A DNA stretch of 64,000 nucleotides from Paenibacillus sp. J2TS4 (GCF_018403245.1 NZ_BOSH01000005.1:186001-250000); one strand, 5' to 3'; positions 8,760-17,534 are shown, counted from the first letter of the stretch. The notes: generated by a model from the sequence alone, not told the origin. A program made the numbers and translations.

Positions 8760-9216
8760 AAGAACACCTCATTCATTCGTATTTAGTGAATGAAATAAGG
8801 TACAGTTAAATAAACCCAGGCCATTAAGAAAAAAAATGACATGAGCCTAAATTACCGTACCCTCCATTAACGATAACGAATGAATTGGATGATCATGGCC
8901 AGAAACATCTCCTATCCCTATTAATTGAAGGGCATTGCCGCTTCAGTTTTTATTATAACCAAGAAGAGGCTGGCTTGTATACTCCTCTCCGTCCCCTGGC
9001 CTCATCGATAATCTTGCGGATTTTTATTCGATCTTAATTCTTGCTCTCTTCCTCTATAAAAAGATTCAGCAAGGCTGCGGGGATTGGAAAACGTTGCTCC
9101 TCTTCGATCTCCTGTATTTCATTATGGAGGCGCTCCATCTGTTGATCCAGGGCAGTCGCAGAATCGGCAGCTTAACCTAATGATATTATAGTTGAATAAT
9201 TAATGCATTCTTTGGT
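8760..9216. other. 457-bp gap with a decayed coding fragment
   Basis: No intact gene. On the minus strand a frame of about 45 codons (9175-9040) ends with QQMERLHNEIQEIEEEQ and FPIPAALLNLF, which looks like real protein sequence (charged coiled coil). It is preceded by a stop and has no upstream start, so it is probably the C-terminal relic of a lost regulator. The rest shows nothing I can support. Confidence 0.35.
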
Positions 9217-10401
9217 TTAGGAAGCAGATGCCGATTCCTGGCTTGTGTGCTCCGCTTTCCTTCCAAAGATGCCCCCGGCCAGGAATGTCCCGAGAGAGAG
9301 TAGCAGACAGACGGCGGAGAATATCCCAATTGACGAATATCCATTGAACTGGACATAGAGTAGACCGGCTACCCACGCGCCAAGTGTGTTAGCGCCATTC
9401 ATCGTCGAGTTGGCCAAGCTGGAAATCGTCCCCCGGATGGAGGCGTTCAATGAAGTGAGTGCCTCCATGACCATCGGGAACATAATCCCGAGCGTCGCGA
9501 AGATAATCAGATAGCCGATCGTCACAATAGGGAGATTTGCTATAAAAGGCATAACCGTATATAGCACCACGAGCAGCAGCATTCCTGATATGACTGCGTT
9601 TGCCCGGCCCAGCTTTCGAATCGCATAAGCGCTGATCATGCTTCCTAGCAGAGTGCCAAAGCCAAGGAACATCATCACGGTACCGATATGCCCAATGGGA
9701 AGCTCGAAGCGATCAGCCATCCACTTGCCAATAAAAGCGAATGAGGTGCCGCTTCCCAAGTGAAGGAGCAGGTAAGCAAGGAAGCCGCTCCTTGCCTTGC
9801 CGCTCATAATAAGCGGGACATACCGCCGAAGGATGGACGCTCGCTCACTCGTGTTAGGTTTCAGGTCGGGCAGCGAGTAAAAGACGACGGCAGCGAGCAG
9901 CAACGAAGCGAATCCAATCGTCCAGAACGGAACAGACCAATGGGTGACGGCGAGCCAGCTTCCAATCGGCACGCCAAGTGCTTGGGATGCAGCAAGTCCG
10001 GCGAAGGCGATGCCCATTGTTTTGGATATTCGGGATGCAGGCATGACCGCAGGTATGGAAGCCCACACCTGCGGAGCCGTGAATGCCGCGCTTACCCCCG
10101 CAAGGAAACGGAACAGGCACATCGTCCAGAAGCTGTCCGCAAAGCCGCACATGATCGTAGAGATGGAAAATCCGAGCAAACCGCAAAGCAGAACGGTTCT
10201 TCGATTCCAGCCATCGGACAGAGGCCCGGCAAGGAGAGCGAAGACCGCTGAGCCGAGTGTGTAGGCACCGAGCATCCACCCGGCGATCCCCGTCGAAACC
10301 CCGAATTGCGTCTGCAGAGTCGGGAGCAAAGGCGAGATAAGGAAAGTGTCGGTTCCTATCATGAACATGATGAGGAAAAATATTGCTGTAAATTTACGCA
10401 C
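9217..10401 (-). CDS. MFS transporter, DHA1-type drug/sugar exporter
   Basis: Proton-driven exporter with 12 predicted membrane segments over 394 residues. MFS signature elements are present: motif A GPLSDGWNRRTVLL after TM2 and a GXLAGV-like stretch in TM4 (FRFLAGVSAAFTAPQVWASI). The start is GTG 10401, with AGGAG 9 nt upstream. It is divergent from a WYL-domain regulator 108 bp away, which probably controls it. The substrate cannot be read from the sequence; antibiotic or metabolite efflux is the usual role of this family. Confidence 0.88.
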   Translation of the reverse strand: MRKFTAIFFLIMFMIGTDTFLISPLLPTLQTQFGVSTGIAGWMLGAYTLGSAVFALLAGPLSDGWNRRTVLLCGLLGFSISTIMCGFADSFWTMCLFRFLAGVSAAFTAPQVWASIPAVMPASRISKTMGIAFAGLAASQALGVPIGSWLAVTHWSVPFWTIGFASLLLAAVVFYSLPDLKPNTSERASILRRYVPLIMSGKARSGFLAYLLLHLGSGTSFAFIGKWMADRFELPIGHIGTVMMFLGFGTLLGSMISAYAIRKLGRANAVISGMLLLVVLYTVMPFIANLPIVTIGYLIIFATLGIMFPMVMEALTSLNASIRGTISSLANSTMNGANTLGAWVAGLLYVQFNGYSSIGIFSAVCLLLSLGTFLAGGIFGRKAEHTSQESASAS

Positions 10402-10434
10402 AGTCTATCACTCCTATTAGTTTAATATTGCTTG

Positions 10435-10465
10435 CTGTGACTATCGTAATGCATAATAGTGACAG
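10435..10465. promoter_or_regulatory. Inverted repeat between MFS gene and WYL regulator
   Basis: Arms CTGTGACTAT (10435-10444) and ATAGTGACAG (10456-10465) pair at 9 of 10 positions around an 11-bp spacer. The dyad sits midway in the divergent intergenic region and is the best candidate operator for the WYL regulator. Confidence 0.45.
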
Positions 10466-10509
10466 AACATGTCATTGATTTATCTATTCATAAATAGGAG
10501 CTGATCGGG

Positions 10510-11451
10510 ATGTCGAAATCCAAGCGACTGATGGAATTGATGATGACCGTCAACCGGAAACGACGCTTCAAGGTTCAGGAGCTTGCCGATGAGTTTGGTG
10601 TCTCCAAACGTACGATTCTGAGGGATTTGCAAGAGTTAAGCGAGCTAGGGGTGCCACTCTACTCGGAAGTAGGGCCTCACGGGGGCTATCAGGTGATAAG
10701 AGAGCGGGTGCTGCCTCCGATTGCATTCACGGAGGGGGAGGCAGTGGCGATGTTCTTTGCGGTGCATGCCCTGCGTCATTATTCCTCGCTGCCATTTGAA
10801 GCGGAATCCGCCTCAGCGCTGAACAAGTTCTACCTCCATATACCCGGAGACATCCGGGACCGGATCGACTCCATGAAGAACCGGGTCGACTTCGTTACGC
10901 CGACAAGGCAGGCCGATGCCCCCTGCTTGGTCACTCTTCTAGACGCCGCCATCCTTGGGAAGGTGCTTGCTATCGAATACGAATCTAAGGAGGAAGACGC
11001 GAGCAGCCGTCGGATTCAGCCGGTGTCAATTTATGCGAACAACGGTCTCTGGTATTGTACAGCCTACTGCTTCCTGCGCCAGGGATTCCGCGTATTCCGA
11101 TGCGATCGGATTCGCGATGCGACACATGACTCATCCACGGAGCCACTCCAGCTAGGCGACACCCGCCTCAGCCGGCAGGAGGCTGCTGAGCCGAGAGAGC
11201 CCGTTCGTCTTCGTGCGGAGCTAAGCCGGGCCGGTGTCCAGCGGTGCGAAGCCGAGCTATGGCTTGCTCCAATGCTGCAAGTGCGCGAGGATGGAAGCGG
11301 CGTGATCGATAGGGATGTATCCCGTAGCGACATTCCTTTTTATTCGTCCTTCTTCATCGGACTGGGGAACGAGGTTGTTCTCGAGGAGCCAGAAGAATTG
11401 AAGGACACGATCCGGAAGAGGCTCTCCGAATTGCTGGCCCGATACCAGTGA
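10510..11451 (+). CDS. WYL-domain transcriptional regulator (YafY/DeoR-like)
   Basis: DNA-binding regulator of 313 residues. The N-terminal winged helix is clear (residues 2-60: KRRFKVQELADEFGVSKRTI, then LRDLQELSELGVPLYSE). A WYL domain follows near residues 145-215 with an NGLWYCTAYC stretch, then the C-terminal WCX region. The start ATG 10510 follows AGGAG at 9 nt. It is divergent from the MFS exporter, with a dyad in between, so local control of the exporter is likely. WYL proteins sense varied ligands; none can be named here. Confidence 0.86.
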   Translation: MSKSKRLMELMMTVNRKRRFKVQELADEFGVSKRTILRDLQELSELGVPLYSEVGPHGGYQVIRERVLPPIAFTEGEAVAMFFAVHALRHYSSLPFEAESASALNKFYLHIPGDIRDRIDSMKNRVDFVTPTRQADAPCLVTLLDAAILGKVLAIEYESKEEDASSRRIQPVSIYANNGLWYCTAYCFLRQGFRVFRCDRIRDATHDSSTEPLQLGDTRLSRQEAAEPREPVRLRAELSRAGVQRCEAELWLAPMLQVREDGSGVIDRDVSRSDIPFYSSFFIGLGNEVVLEEPEELKDTIRKRLSELLARYQ

Positions 11452-11513
11452 CGGATACGATCCCACGCTATTAACCGGCCACGGTTCGGCGGGCGCCAAT
11501 CCGCAATAAAAAG

Positions 11514-11539
11514 GATGCCCCGATTTAATCGCTGGCATC
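11514..11539 (-). terminator. Hairpin terminator, minus strand
   Basis: Stem GATGCC/GGCATC with a 14-nt loop, followed on the minus strand by CTTTTTATTG. It would end transcription of the decayed permease gene at 11719. It may also serve the convergent WYL regulator. Confidence 0.4.
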
Positions 11540-11718
11540 TTGATTAAAAAAAGGAACTTTCAGATCTAGAGATCCTCTCTATGACCTGTTCGCTTCTTTT
11601 CGTCCGAATTTTTAATATGGGCAGTTTATATGCTTTCTTCATGGATAAGTTGGGATACGATATCTTCACCAGAAAAGTCGGGAAAGAAATAAGCGGGCTC
11701 AAGAAATAAGCTAAGAAA

Positions 11719-12378
11719 CTAAGCTATAGATGTCATTGGATGTTTAACCTGGGCAGGATAATGATTATCGCCATGGCTCCTTACAAATAACAGCTCCCCT
11801 TGAAGCAGTTTGCTTTCGATATCCATATCTTTGCAATCCGGAGTGAAAGAAAACACTAAGGCATGCTCGTAATCATTCCAGTGCCAGGAAAAATCGATGA
11901 CCGCGAACGTCGCGAGCACCGGCTTCGCCAGCGGAAGCATCATGCGGAAAAATATTTTAAAGTGACCCGCCCCGTCAATCATGGCCGACTCCGAAATATC
12001 GATCGGAATGGACAGGAAAAACTGCCTGATCATAAAAACACCATAGATCGTAAACAGATTAGGCAGAATAAGAGCCCAATGGGTATTGTAAATTCCCATC
12101 CAATCAAACATGAGAAACTTGGGCACAAACAGGATTTGCGGCGGAATCAACATCATCGACAAGTAGAAAAGAAATAAAATATTTCTGCCCGGAAATTGAA
12201 TGTTGGAAAATCCGTAAGCAGCGATGGCTGCCAGAAAGACGGCCCCGGCTGAACTGATGACAGCGATCTTTAATGAATTCAAATAATACGTGACGAAGCT
12301 GTCGCTTCCCGTCCAAACTTTAATATGGTGATCCAGGACAACGGGAGACGGAATCCACTTAATCGGAAATCGAAACAC
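11719..12378 (-). pseudogene. Truncated MalG/UgpE-type sugar ABC permease
   Basis: Inner-membrane subunit of a carbohydrate importer, broken at both ends. The retained part holds the family core: FPIKWIPSPVVLDHH, several membrane segments, and the EAA loop (ESAMIDGAGHFKIFFRMMLP) that contacts the ATPase. The first membrane helix (about 50 residues) is missing, and after WHWNDYEHALVF the frame departs from the family, so the last helices are lost. No binding protein, partner permease or ATPase lies next to it. It is a relic of a lost sugar operon. Confidence 0.75.
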
Positions 12379-12662
12379 AAGTGCGGCACTGCCGCCTTTA
12401 TCATTGCTTTGATTAAGCCAATGCCTTTACCAGTAAAGGGACATACAAAGTTAGGCTTTACCTCTATCAGGCTGTGTCTTCACCCTTTGGGTACAGCACC
12501 CGTAAGAATGACTCTCTAGCCTTCTCCAATTCCTCTAGGGTTAATAAAAGGTTTTATGTGGGGGACTCTCGAATATCTCAAGTTGGAAACCTAGTTATGA
12601 AAGAGGTGTATACAATGAACAAAGACACATCTAAATAAACCCATAAAAGCAGGAGGTTATAA

Positions 12663-13418
12663 ATGCTTAGCTATAAAAATACAACGACTGAAGTTGAAAA
12701 CAGTGGGATTGACACTGTAATTTTATCGGTAGGAGCAACAGAGCAATTCGGACCTTTCCTTCCGATGCATTTGGATACTCTTATTGCAGATTTGTACGCT
12801 GAAGCGTATGGAAGAGAATTAAATGCATACGTATTGCCGACGATTCCGTTTAACACCTCTGAAGAACATGCCAACTTTAAGGGAACGGTAACTGTTAGCC
12901 CAAATGTTTTAACCGCAATGTTAGAAGAACTTATTATAAATTTGGTGAGACAAGGATTCAAAAAATTTGTGGTTTGCAATGGGCATGGGGGAGCCTACTG
13001 GGAAGGGGCTTTTATTAAACATATAAATTACAAATACCCACAGATTATCTTGATTGCTCCGAATCACAATAATTATAATGCTTGGGAAGAAGCAACAAAA
13101 AAGGCAGGACTTGAAGGTTTAAATGAGGTACATGGTGGGTTATTGTCCGTTTGCACAGCCATGTGGCTCTGCCCCGAACACGTCAAAACGAGGTCTATGG
13201 GTTCAAACATTCCTTTAGAGAATCGTTTTTATGCAGATTATATGGGGTGGGATAAACTTACCGAAGATGGATGTTGGGGAAAATTTGAAGAAGGAAGCTA
13301 TTCTGATGATGAATTAAGAGAAAAAGGGAAGATATTTTGGGAAACATTTATTAACAAAAGGACCGAAGGTTTAAAACAAATTCTTGAAGAAACATATCGC
13401 AGAAAGATGGCACAATAG
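12663..13418 (+). CDS. Creatininase family protein with altered metal site
   Basis: Member of the creatininase amidohydrolase family (creatininase, FAPy deformylase, MftE). Family blocks are present in order: VGATEQFGPFLP with the downstream Asp (LDT), EEHANFKGT, VCNGHGGAYW and EVHGG. The second metal ligand, normally the His in EQHG, is Phe here, and the HAGE-ET block is changed to HGGLLSV. Glu, Asp and the NGHGG His remain. Length 251 aa is normal. The start ATG 12663 has AGGAGG 6 nt upstream. The gene is clearly AT-richer than its neighbours and stands alone with its own terminator, suggesting transfer. Activity may be altered or lost. Confidence 0.85.
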   Translation: MLSYKNTTTEVENSGIDTVILSVGATEQFGPFLPMHLDTLIADLYAEAYGRELNAYVLPTIPFNTSEEHANFKGTVTVSPNVLTAMLEELIINLVRQGFKKFVVCNGHGGAYWEGAFIKHINYKYPQIILIAPNHNNYNAWEEATKKAGLEGLNEVHGGLLSVCTAMWLCPEHVKTRSMGSNIPLENRFYADYMGWDKLTEDGCWGKFEEGSYSDDELREKGKIFWETFINKRTEGLKQILEETYRRKMAQ

Positions 13419-13436
13419 CAACAACACTGAAAAGCG

Positions 13437-13471
13437 TGACCGCCTAAAACCTAAATGGCGGTCATTTTTTT
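13437..13471 (+). terminator. Terminator of the creatininase-like gene
   Basis: Perfect 8-bp stem TGACCGCC/GGCGGTCA with a 12-nt loop and seven T residues, 18 bp after the stop codon. Confidence 0.85.
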
Positions 13472-13505
13472 GTTCAAAATCAACATTGTGTGATAACAGA
13501 CTCAA

Positions 13506-13534
13506 CAAAAAATAGAGGGGTTCGGCACCCCTCT
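13506..13534 (-). terminator. Terminator of the HAD phosphatase gene
   Basis: Perfect stem AGAGGGGT/ACCCCTCT around a 5-nt loop, followed on the minus strand by ATTTTTTG. It lies about 110 bp below the minus-strand stop at 13644. Confidence 0.75.
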
Positions 13535-13544
13535 TTACTATTTC

Positions 13545-13625
13545 CGCCAATACATCTCAACTATTAGTCATTCCTAGCCAACAGTGAGCAATACTCCACA
13601 TGTATCGAGTATATAGTGAAAACAA
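13545..13625 (-). repeat. Short degenerate repeat (family of three)
   Basis: Shares ACTCCACATG-Y-R-TCGAGT and flanking bases with 53340-53520; the 53-kb copy in turn resembles 59020-59130. It is probably the tail of a decayed gene copied or left behind at three places. Confidence 0.35.
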
Positions 13626-13643
13626 CATTAAATGCGTCCGGCC

Positions 13644-14315
13644 TTAAGATAACAAAGGGATCAGTTCATTTAACGAAGTTACAACGTAATCCGGAGAATA
13701 ATTCTGCGGCAGCTCTTTATTTTTTCGGTTAATCCAAGCCGCCTTAATTCCAACGTTTTGAGCACCGGTAACATCACTTGTTAGTGAATCGCCAACATGA
13801 AGAACCTCTATCGGTTTAAGATTGTAGGCCGCAAGGGCTTCCTGAAACATCTCGGGCCTTGGCTTATAGGATTTTACGTCTTCGCTGGTAATAACGTGGT
13901 CGAAGGATAATGCATTATGATTCATGGCAGATTGAATGTCATTTCGGTCAATATTTGATAGGATTACTTGGGGGATGCTGATACTTTCCAAAAAGAGATT
14001 TGTATCATCAAATAGTTGGGGAGCTTGCCAGTGGTCATATAAAATTTCGCTTAGTTCAATTGGATTTTCAGACGACTTGTAATAGGCTATTGTATCCTCC
14101 AGAGCACCAAGCTCGATTTCACGTTGAGTTTTAAAGTTACCGCCATAAGAGGATTGAAAAGTTTTGGAAAAGGAATCCCACCAATACCTGCCAATAGCTT
14201 TTGTAGTGGTTTGAGTTGGCGTCGATGTCATTATTTTTCTGCATATTTCTTCAATAAACACATCATCTTCATGCACAAGTGTACCGTAGAAATCAAGAAA
14301 CACGGCTTTATACAT
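13644..14315 (-). CDS. HAD-superfamily hydrolase
   Basis: Predicted cytoplasmic phosphatase of the haloacid-dehalogenase fold. Motif I FLDFYGTL gives the nucleophilic Asp, although the usual second Asp (DXD) is replaced by Tyr. Motif II is VILSNIDR, the conserved Lys lies in KSYKPRPEMF, and motifs III/IV are VGDSLTSDVTGA. The helical cap between motifs I and II places it in subclass I. An upstream in-frame GTG exists; I start at ATG 14315 (MYKAVF), giving 223 aa. Tyr at the DXD position occurs in several members of the class, so a phosphatase is likely but the substrate is unknown. Confidence 0.85.
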   Translation of the reverse strand: MYKAVFLDFYGTLVHEDDVFIEEICRKIMTSTPTQTTTKAIGRYWWDSFSKTFQSSYGGNFKTQREIELGALEDTIAYYKSSENPIELSEILYDHWQAPQLFDDTNLFLESISIPQVILSNIDRNDIQSAMNHNALSFDHVITSEDVKSYKPRPEMFQEALAAYNLKPIEVLHVGDSLTSDVTGAQNVGIKAAWINRKNKELPQNYSPDYVVTSLNELIPLLS

Positions 14316-14394
14316 AATCCAACCCACTTTCTTCACTATATTATCACTGTATTACTTTACCATAATAACGTATTTGGAATAATATGTACACCAA

Positions 14395-14523
14395 CCATCA
14401 ATGCTCTCAATACCTGTTGGATCATTTGCTCCGAGTTGCTATCCAGACTCGAAGTCGCCTCGTCAAGCAACAGGATTTTCGGATTGCGGATCAAGGCAGT
14501 CGCAATGGCAATTCGCTGACGAC
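14395..14523 (-). pseudogene. Fragment of an ABC exporter ATPase
   Basis: About 43 codons match the end of an ABC nucleotide-binding domain: [15 protein letters not shown], then the Walker [18 protein letters not shown]. Walker A and everything upstream are absent, and the frame continues into unrelated sequence on both sides. It is a dead fragment of a multidrug-type exporter. Confidence 0.75.
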
Positions 14524-14618
14524 TTCGAAAACAGCAATCCATAAGAAATACAGGGCCATGCATTATGATAATATAGTGCTGAATCTCATGATAAATCGAG
14601 TTAGAAAGGATGTTGGAG

Positions 14619-15020
14619 ATGGCAAAACTGAAGCCTTATATTCTTTCAGAAGACGCAATGGCGCAAGCCGAGTTTTATACGCAAGCGCTCGGGGGACGGA
14701 TCGTGTCCGTGACAACACATGAACAGGCAATGGGAACGAAGAACGAATACAAGGATAAAATCATGCATATGTGTTTCGCCATTGCGGGAGACAATTACAT
14801 CTTTATGGCCGACTCGATGGAGCCCTTAAAGCAAGGAAACGACATCGCACTAAGCGTGGAGTTCGGTCCAGAAGCCGAAGCCGTTAAAGCATTTACAAAG
14901 CTTTCCGAAGGCGGTAAAGTGAAACATCCTTTAGAAATGCAGCCTTTTGGCGTATTTTACGGGGAGCTTGTCGACAAATATCATGTAACCTGGATGATTA
15001 CGGCCGAGATGAAAGACTGA
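14619..15020 (+). CDS. VOC-family (PhnB-like glyoxalase) protein
   Basis: A 133-residue protein of the vicinal-oxygen-chelate fold, PhnB/YjdN-like. Recognisable elements are [20 protein letters not shown] at the N-terminus, the central [18 protein letters not shown] strand pair and the C-terminal [18 protein letters not shown] block typical of the family. I start at ATG 14619 because AAAGG lies 9 nt upstream; the ATG at 14610 lacks a spaced site. It is divergent from the HAD gene. Function is unknown; members include metal-dependent lyases and resistance proteins. Confidence 0.85.
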   Translation: MAKLKPYILSEDAMAQAEFYTQALGGRIVSVTTHEQAMGTKNEYKDKIMHMCFAIAGDNYIFMADSMEPLKQGNDIALSVEFGPEAEAVKAFTKLSEGGKVKHPLEMQPFGVFYGELVDKYHVTWMITAEMKD

Positions 15021-15223
15021 TCTGCTACTACAACAGATAGAAGTTACGTTTCTCCCCTTCGGAAGGGATAATGCTGAAAGCCGTGGGCAGGAGAGCCAGA
15101 ATGGCTGCCCGTCCTCGGCGGTCGCGATGATATTCACCTGAGCTCCGATTCTAATCCTCAAAGAGCGAACCCGTCATATGTCCGTTGTGAAAGACATAAG
15201 TGGTTGATAGCAGGTATTTCAGT

Positions 15224-15508
15224 TTAAACATTATCCTGAGCCTTATCAGCAAGGCTTTCCTTTAGATCTGAAAACACTTCTTCGTGTGAATAACGTTTAT
15301 TAGTTAACTTGGCTTCAAGTTCCGCCTCTTTTAGCTTGATATATACCTCACTTTCAAATTGTTTTCGCTCATAGGCCTCAATGCTCATAACCACCATGTC
15401 ACCATAACCATTCTTGGTCAAGAATACGGGTTCCGCAGTTTCATGCACTATCCTTGAAATATCCGCAAAGTGGTTTCGCAAATCCGAAACAGGTCTAATA
15501 TGTGGCAT
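15224..15508 (-). CDS. Phd/YefM-type antitoxin, orphan
   Basis: A 94-residue protein with the Phd/YefM DNA-binding N-terminus (IRPVSDLRNHFADISR, VFLTKNGYGDMVVMSIEAYE) and a C-terminal tail that would normally bind a RelE/ParE- or Doc-like toxin. The start ATG 15508 follows GGGGTGATAAA. The toxin gene usually lies directly downstream, but 15020-15223 holds no RelE, ParE or Doc frame. This is therefore a solitary antitoxin, either a relic or a regulator acting on another toxin. Confidence 0.85.
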   Translation of the reverse strand: MPHIRPVSDLRNHFADISRIVHETAEPVFLTKNGYGDMVVMSIEAYERKQFESEVYIKLKEAELEAKLTNKRYSHEEVFSDLKESLADKAQDNV

Positions 15509-15662
15509 TTTATCACCCCTTAATCTAGCTTAACATAACTTTATAATAATTATGCTAAGCCATCAATCCGACCCGATTATGGTTTCCCGAACCATTGTTT
15601 TAAAGATGAAAAAAGACCACTGAGCGAGTCTGCAGAGTCAGAAGACAACTTGGACATCTCTG

Positions 15663-16091
15663 TTATTGCTGCTGACCGCTGGACTGTTTTGTCATCCTAC
15701 TAGTGCCCAGTATGATCAATGCGACATAGATTAAGATGGCAATCGAATCTATTAACGTATCCGTAAGCGCCGAAACGTCAAGCATGGCCGTTACGCCAAG
15801 AATGACCATCAGTCGCACGATCAGGATCGCCGCGATCATCCATGCGGCAAACCGGATCTTCGATTGTTCACTTTGGAATGACATAAAAATGAATGCGATG
15901 CCGAAGACCAGATTTTCCGCCGTGATAATGTGCCAAACATACGTAAATACCGTCCGGATATCCGTGGATATTGCCCCAATGCTGAGAGCCGGCAACACAG
16001 CCGATTGCCCGTTCCATACATGCGTCACGGCAAACAGCATCGCAAGAATGCCTGCAATCAGATAATAAAAATTTCTAACCTTGATGTTCAT
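15663..16091 (-). CDS. Small four-helix membrane protein, MerR-linked
   Basis: A 142-residue integral membrane protein with four hydrophobic segments (about residues 8-28, 50-70, 80-100, 112-130) and short polar ends. No known family is recognised. The start ATG 16091 follows GGAGGG at 5 nt. The gene overlaps the end of a MerR regulator by 17 bp, so the two are translated from one transcript. The MerR protein probably controls both, which suggests a stress- or drug-induced membrane protein. Confidence 0.75.
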   Translation of the reverse strand: MNIKVRNFYYLIAGILAMLFAVTHVWNGQSAVLPALSIGAISTDIRTVFTYVWHIITAENLVFGIAFIFMSFQSEQSKIRFAAWMIAAILIVRLMVILGVTAMLDVSALTDTLIDSIAILIYVALIILGTSRMTKQSSGQQQ

Positions 16092-16548
16092 CACAACCCT
16101 CCTTGGAAATTCCCGGTTCTTTCTTTCGGATATCCTTGTAAAGCTCGCGGACGAATTCTGCCAACCGTTGGTCGCTTTCGTTATTAAAGTCTCTTAACGT
16201 TTCGGCGGCCAGGTTGAGCAGCCGACTGACCTTCTCCAGATGGTCAATCTTTTTGCGCGTTTCTGCGTTTTTGGCATCAAGGAACGCAGCAACCTCTTCG
16301 CAGTAAGCGGGGTCGATATTTTCCATCCTGTGGAAACCAAATTTCCCCCTGATTTCGTCAAGAGAAAAGTCCGCATACTGCATGATCTGAATATTCATCA
16401 AGTCAATGAGGTCTTCCTTCGAATAGGTGCGGTACCGATTGTCTTCCCGGGACGGTGAAACGATCCCGATCCGGTCATAATACCGGAGCTTATCTTTGGA
16501 CATCCCAAGGATCTGCGAAACCTCTTGTATAGAATAAAGTTTTTCCAT
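16075..16548 (-). CDS. MerR-family regulator
   Basis: A 157-residue activator/repressor. The N-terminal winged helix is clear (residues 4-70: YSIQEVSQILGMSKDKLRYY, DRIGIVSPSREDNRYRTYS) and is followed by a dimerisation coiled coil (VAAFLDAKNAETRKKIDHLE). No cysteine pair typical of metal or redox sensing is seen, so an organic ligand is more likely. Its promoter has the MerR-type 19-bp spacer with a dyad, so it is autoregulated. The predicted +1 falls on the ATG, which suggests a leaderless message. Confidence 0.88.
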   Translation of the reverse strand: MEKLYSIQEVSQILGMSKDKLRYYDRIGIVSPSREDNRYRTYSKEDLIDLMNIQIMQYADFSLDEIRGKFGFHRMENIDPAYCEEVAAFLDAKNAETRKKIDHLEKVSRLLNLAAETLRDFNNESDQRLAEFVRELYKDIRKKEPGISKEGCDEHQG

Positions 16549-16554
16549 GAATTC

Positions 16555-16585
16555 AGAATAACATTAGAGTAAACTCCAATGTCAA
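16555..16585 (-). promoter_or_regulatory. MerR-type promoter with 19-bp spacer
   Basis: On the minus strand, TTGACA (16580-16585) and TATTCT (16555-16560) are separated by exactly 19 bp, the over-long spacer that MerR proteins untwist. The spacer contains the near-palindrome TTGGAGT-TT-ACTCTAA (16564-16579). The expected +1 is about 16548, the first base of the merR start codon. Confidence 0.8.
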
Positions 16586-16657
16586 GGCGTTTTTTGACTA
16601 TTTTCCTCTATTATTCAAGAGAGCAATCGGAAAGAAATCAATACATTATTTATTTGC

Positions 16658-16854
16658 TATATATGTGGCACTAAAGAAAGCTATCATTCCGTTCCGAAGG
16701 AAAGTGCCTCCGAAGCTTCAAACATCTTGTTTTGTATTCCTTATTTATTGAATAGGCCTTCGGATAGTAGGAATACAAAGCCAAAACTCGCCCTGGAAGC
16801 ATCTTTCTTTCTCCACTTCATGAGCTTTGAAATCTTTAGTGCCGAGTATATATA
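16658..16854. repeat. MITE-like dispersed repeat, copy B
   Basis: A 197-bp unit with inverted ends: TATATATGT-GGCACTAAAG on the left, and TATATATACTC-GGCACTAAAG when the right end is reverse-complemented. Internal hairpins pair TTTGTATTCC with GGAATACAAA. It is the better preserved of two full copies (the other is 6046-6241, inverted). A 36-bp piece (16685-16720) is also found at 39242-39277 with one mismatch. It carries no gene and lies upstream of merR. Confidence 0.75.
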
Positions 16855-16945
16855 ATTGAAAAAAAGAGTTGATCAATGATGACTGTAATACTTACCCCTT
16901 ATTAAATATGGAAAGGAACTCAAATTCATTTTTGGAGGGGTGGAC

Positions 16946-17419
16946 ATGAGCCACAACAACGCAACAAACAAAATCGCAACGCAAGTAGGTGATCGCGAGA
17001 TTAGGATCACCCGCGTATTGGATGCTCCACGCGATCTTGTGTTTGATGCTTGGACGAAAGAGGAGCACCTGTCGAAGTGGTGGGGACCTCGAGGTTTTAC
17101 GACGACTTTTCAGAAGTTTGATATGAAACCGGGCGGTACATGGCAGTTTATCATGCACAGTCCTGATGGCGTTGATTTTCCCAACACCAACGTCTTTGTC
17201 GAGGTCGTTAAACCCGAGCGAATCGTCATCCACCATGTTGTGTTTCCCCATTTTCTGACGACAGCAACCTTTGAGGACGCGGATGGTAAGACCAAACTCA
17301 CTTATAGCACAGTTTTTGAAGAAAATGCCGCTGTATTCGATAAGGTGAAAACATATGCCGTCCCAGGTGCAGAGCAGACTATGGATCGTCTTGAGGAGCA
17401 TCTGGCAAGTATGTCTTAA
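16946..17419 (+). CDS. SRPBCC/AHSA1-domain protein
   Basis: A 157-residue protein of the START-like AHSA1 family. The hallmark TRVLDAPRDLVFDAWTKEEH, HLSKWWGPRGFTTTF and the C-terminal helix PGAEQTMDRLEEHLAS line a hydrophobic pocket in this fold. The start ATG 16946 lies 7 nt after GGAGG; an upstream in-frame GTG at 16940 is too close to the site. It is monocistronic. Function is unknown; relatives bind small hydrophobic ligands or act as stress accessory proteins. Confidence 0.88.
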   Translation: MSHNNATNKIATQVGDREIRITRVLDAPRDLVFDAWTKEEHLSKWWGPRGFTTTFQKFDMKPGGTWQFIMHSPDGVDFPNTNVFVEVVKPERIVIHHVVFPHFLTTATFEDADGKTKLTYSTVFEENAAVFDKVKTYAVPGAEQTMDRLEEHLASMS

Positions 17420-17534
17420 AAGTAAGATGCCAGCCTGGTATGGATGCCCCGGTAACAACCCGCTAATTATCATAAGGGGTTAACCTTAAACAAACCTTAA
17501 ATGAGAATGATTTCGCTTCGAGTATCTTTGGCAA

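Noticed and set aside
11605..11709. Short plus-strand ORF (MGSLYAFFMDKLGYDIFTRK)
   Set aside because: It has only about 30 codons, no ribosome-binding site and no recognisable family; it could be a relic but cannot be supported as a gene.
16892..17473. 193-codon minus-strand ORF
   Set aside because: It is antisense to the clear SRPBCC gene; its translation has no family character.
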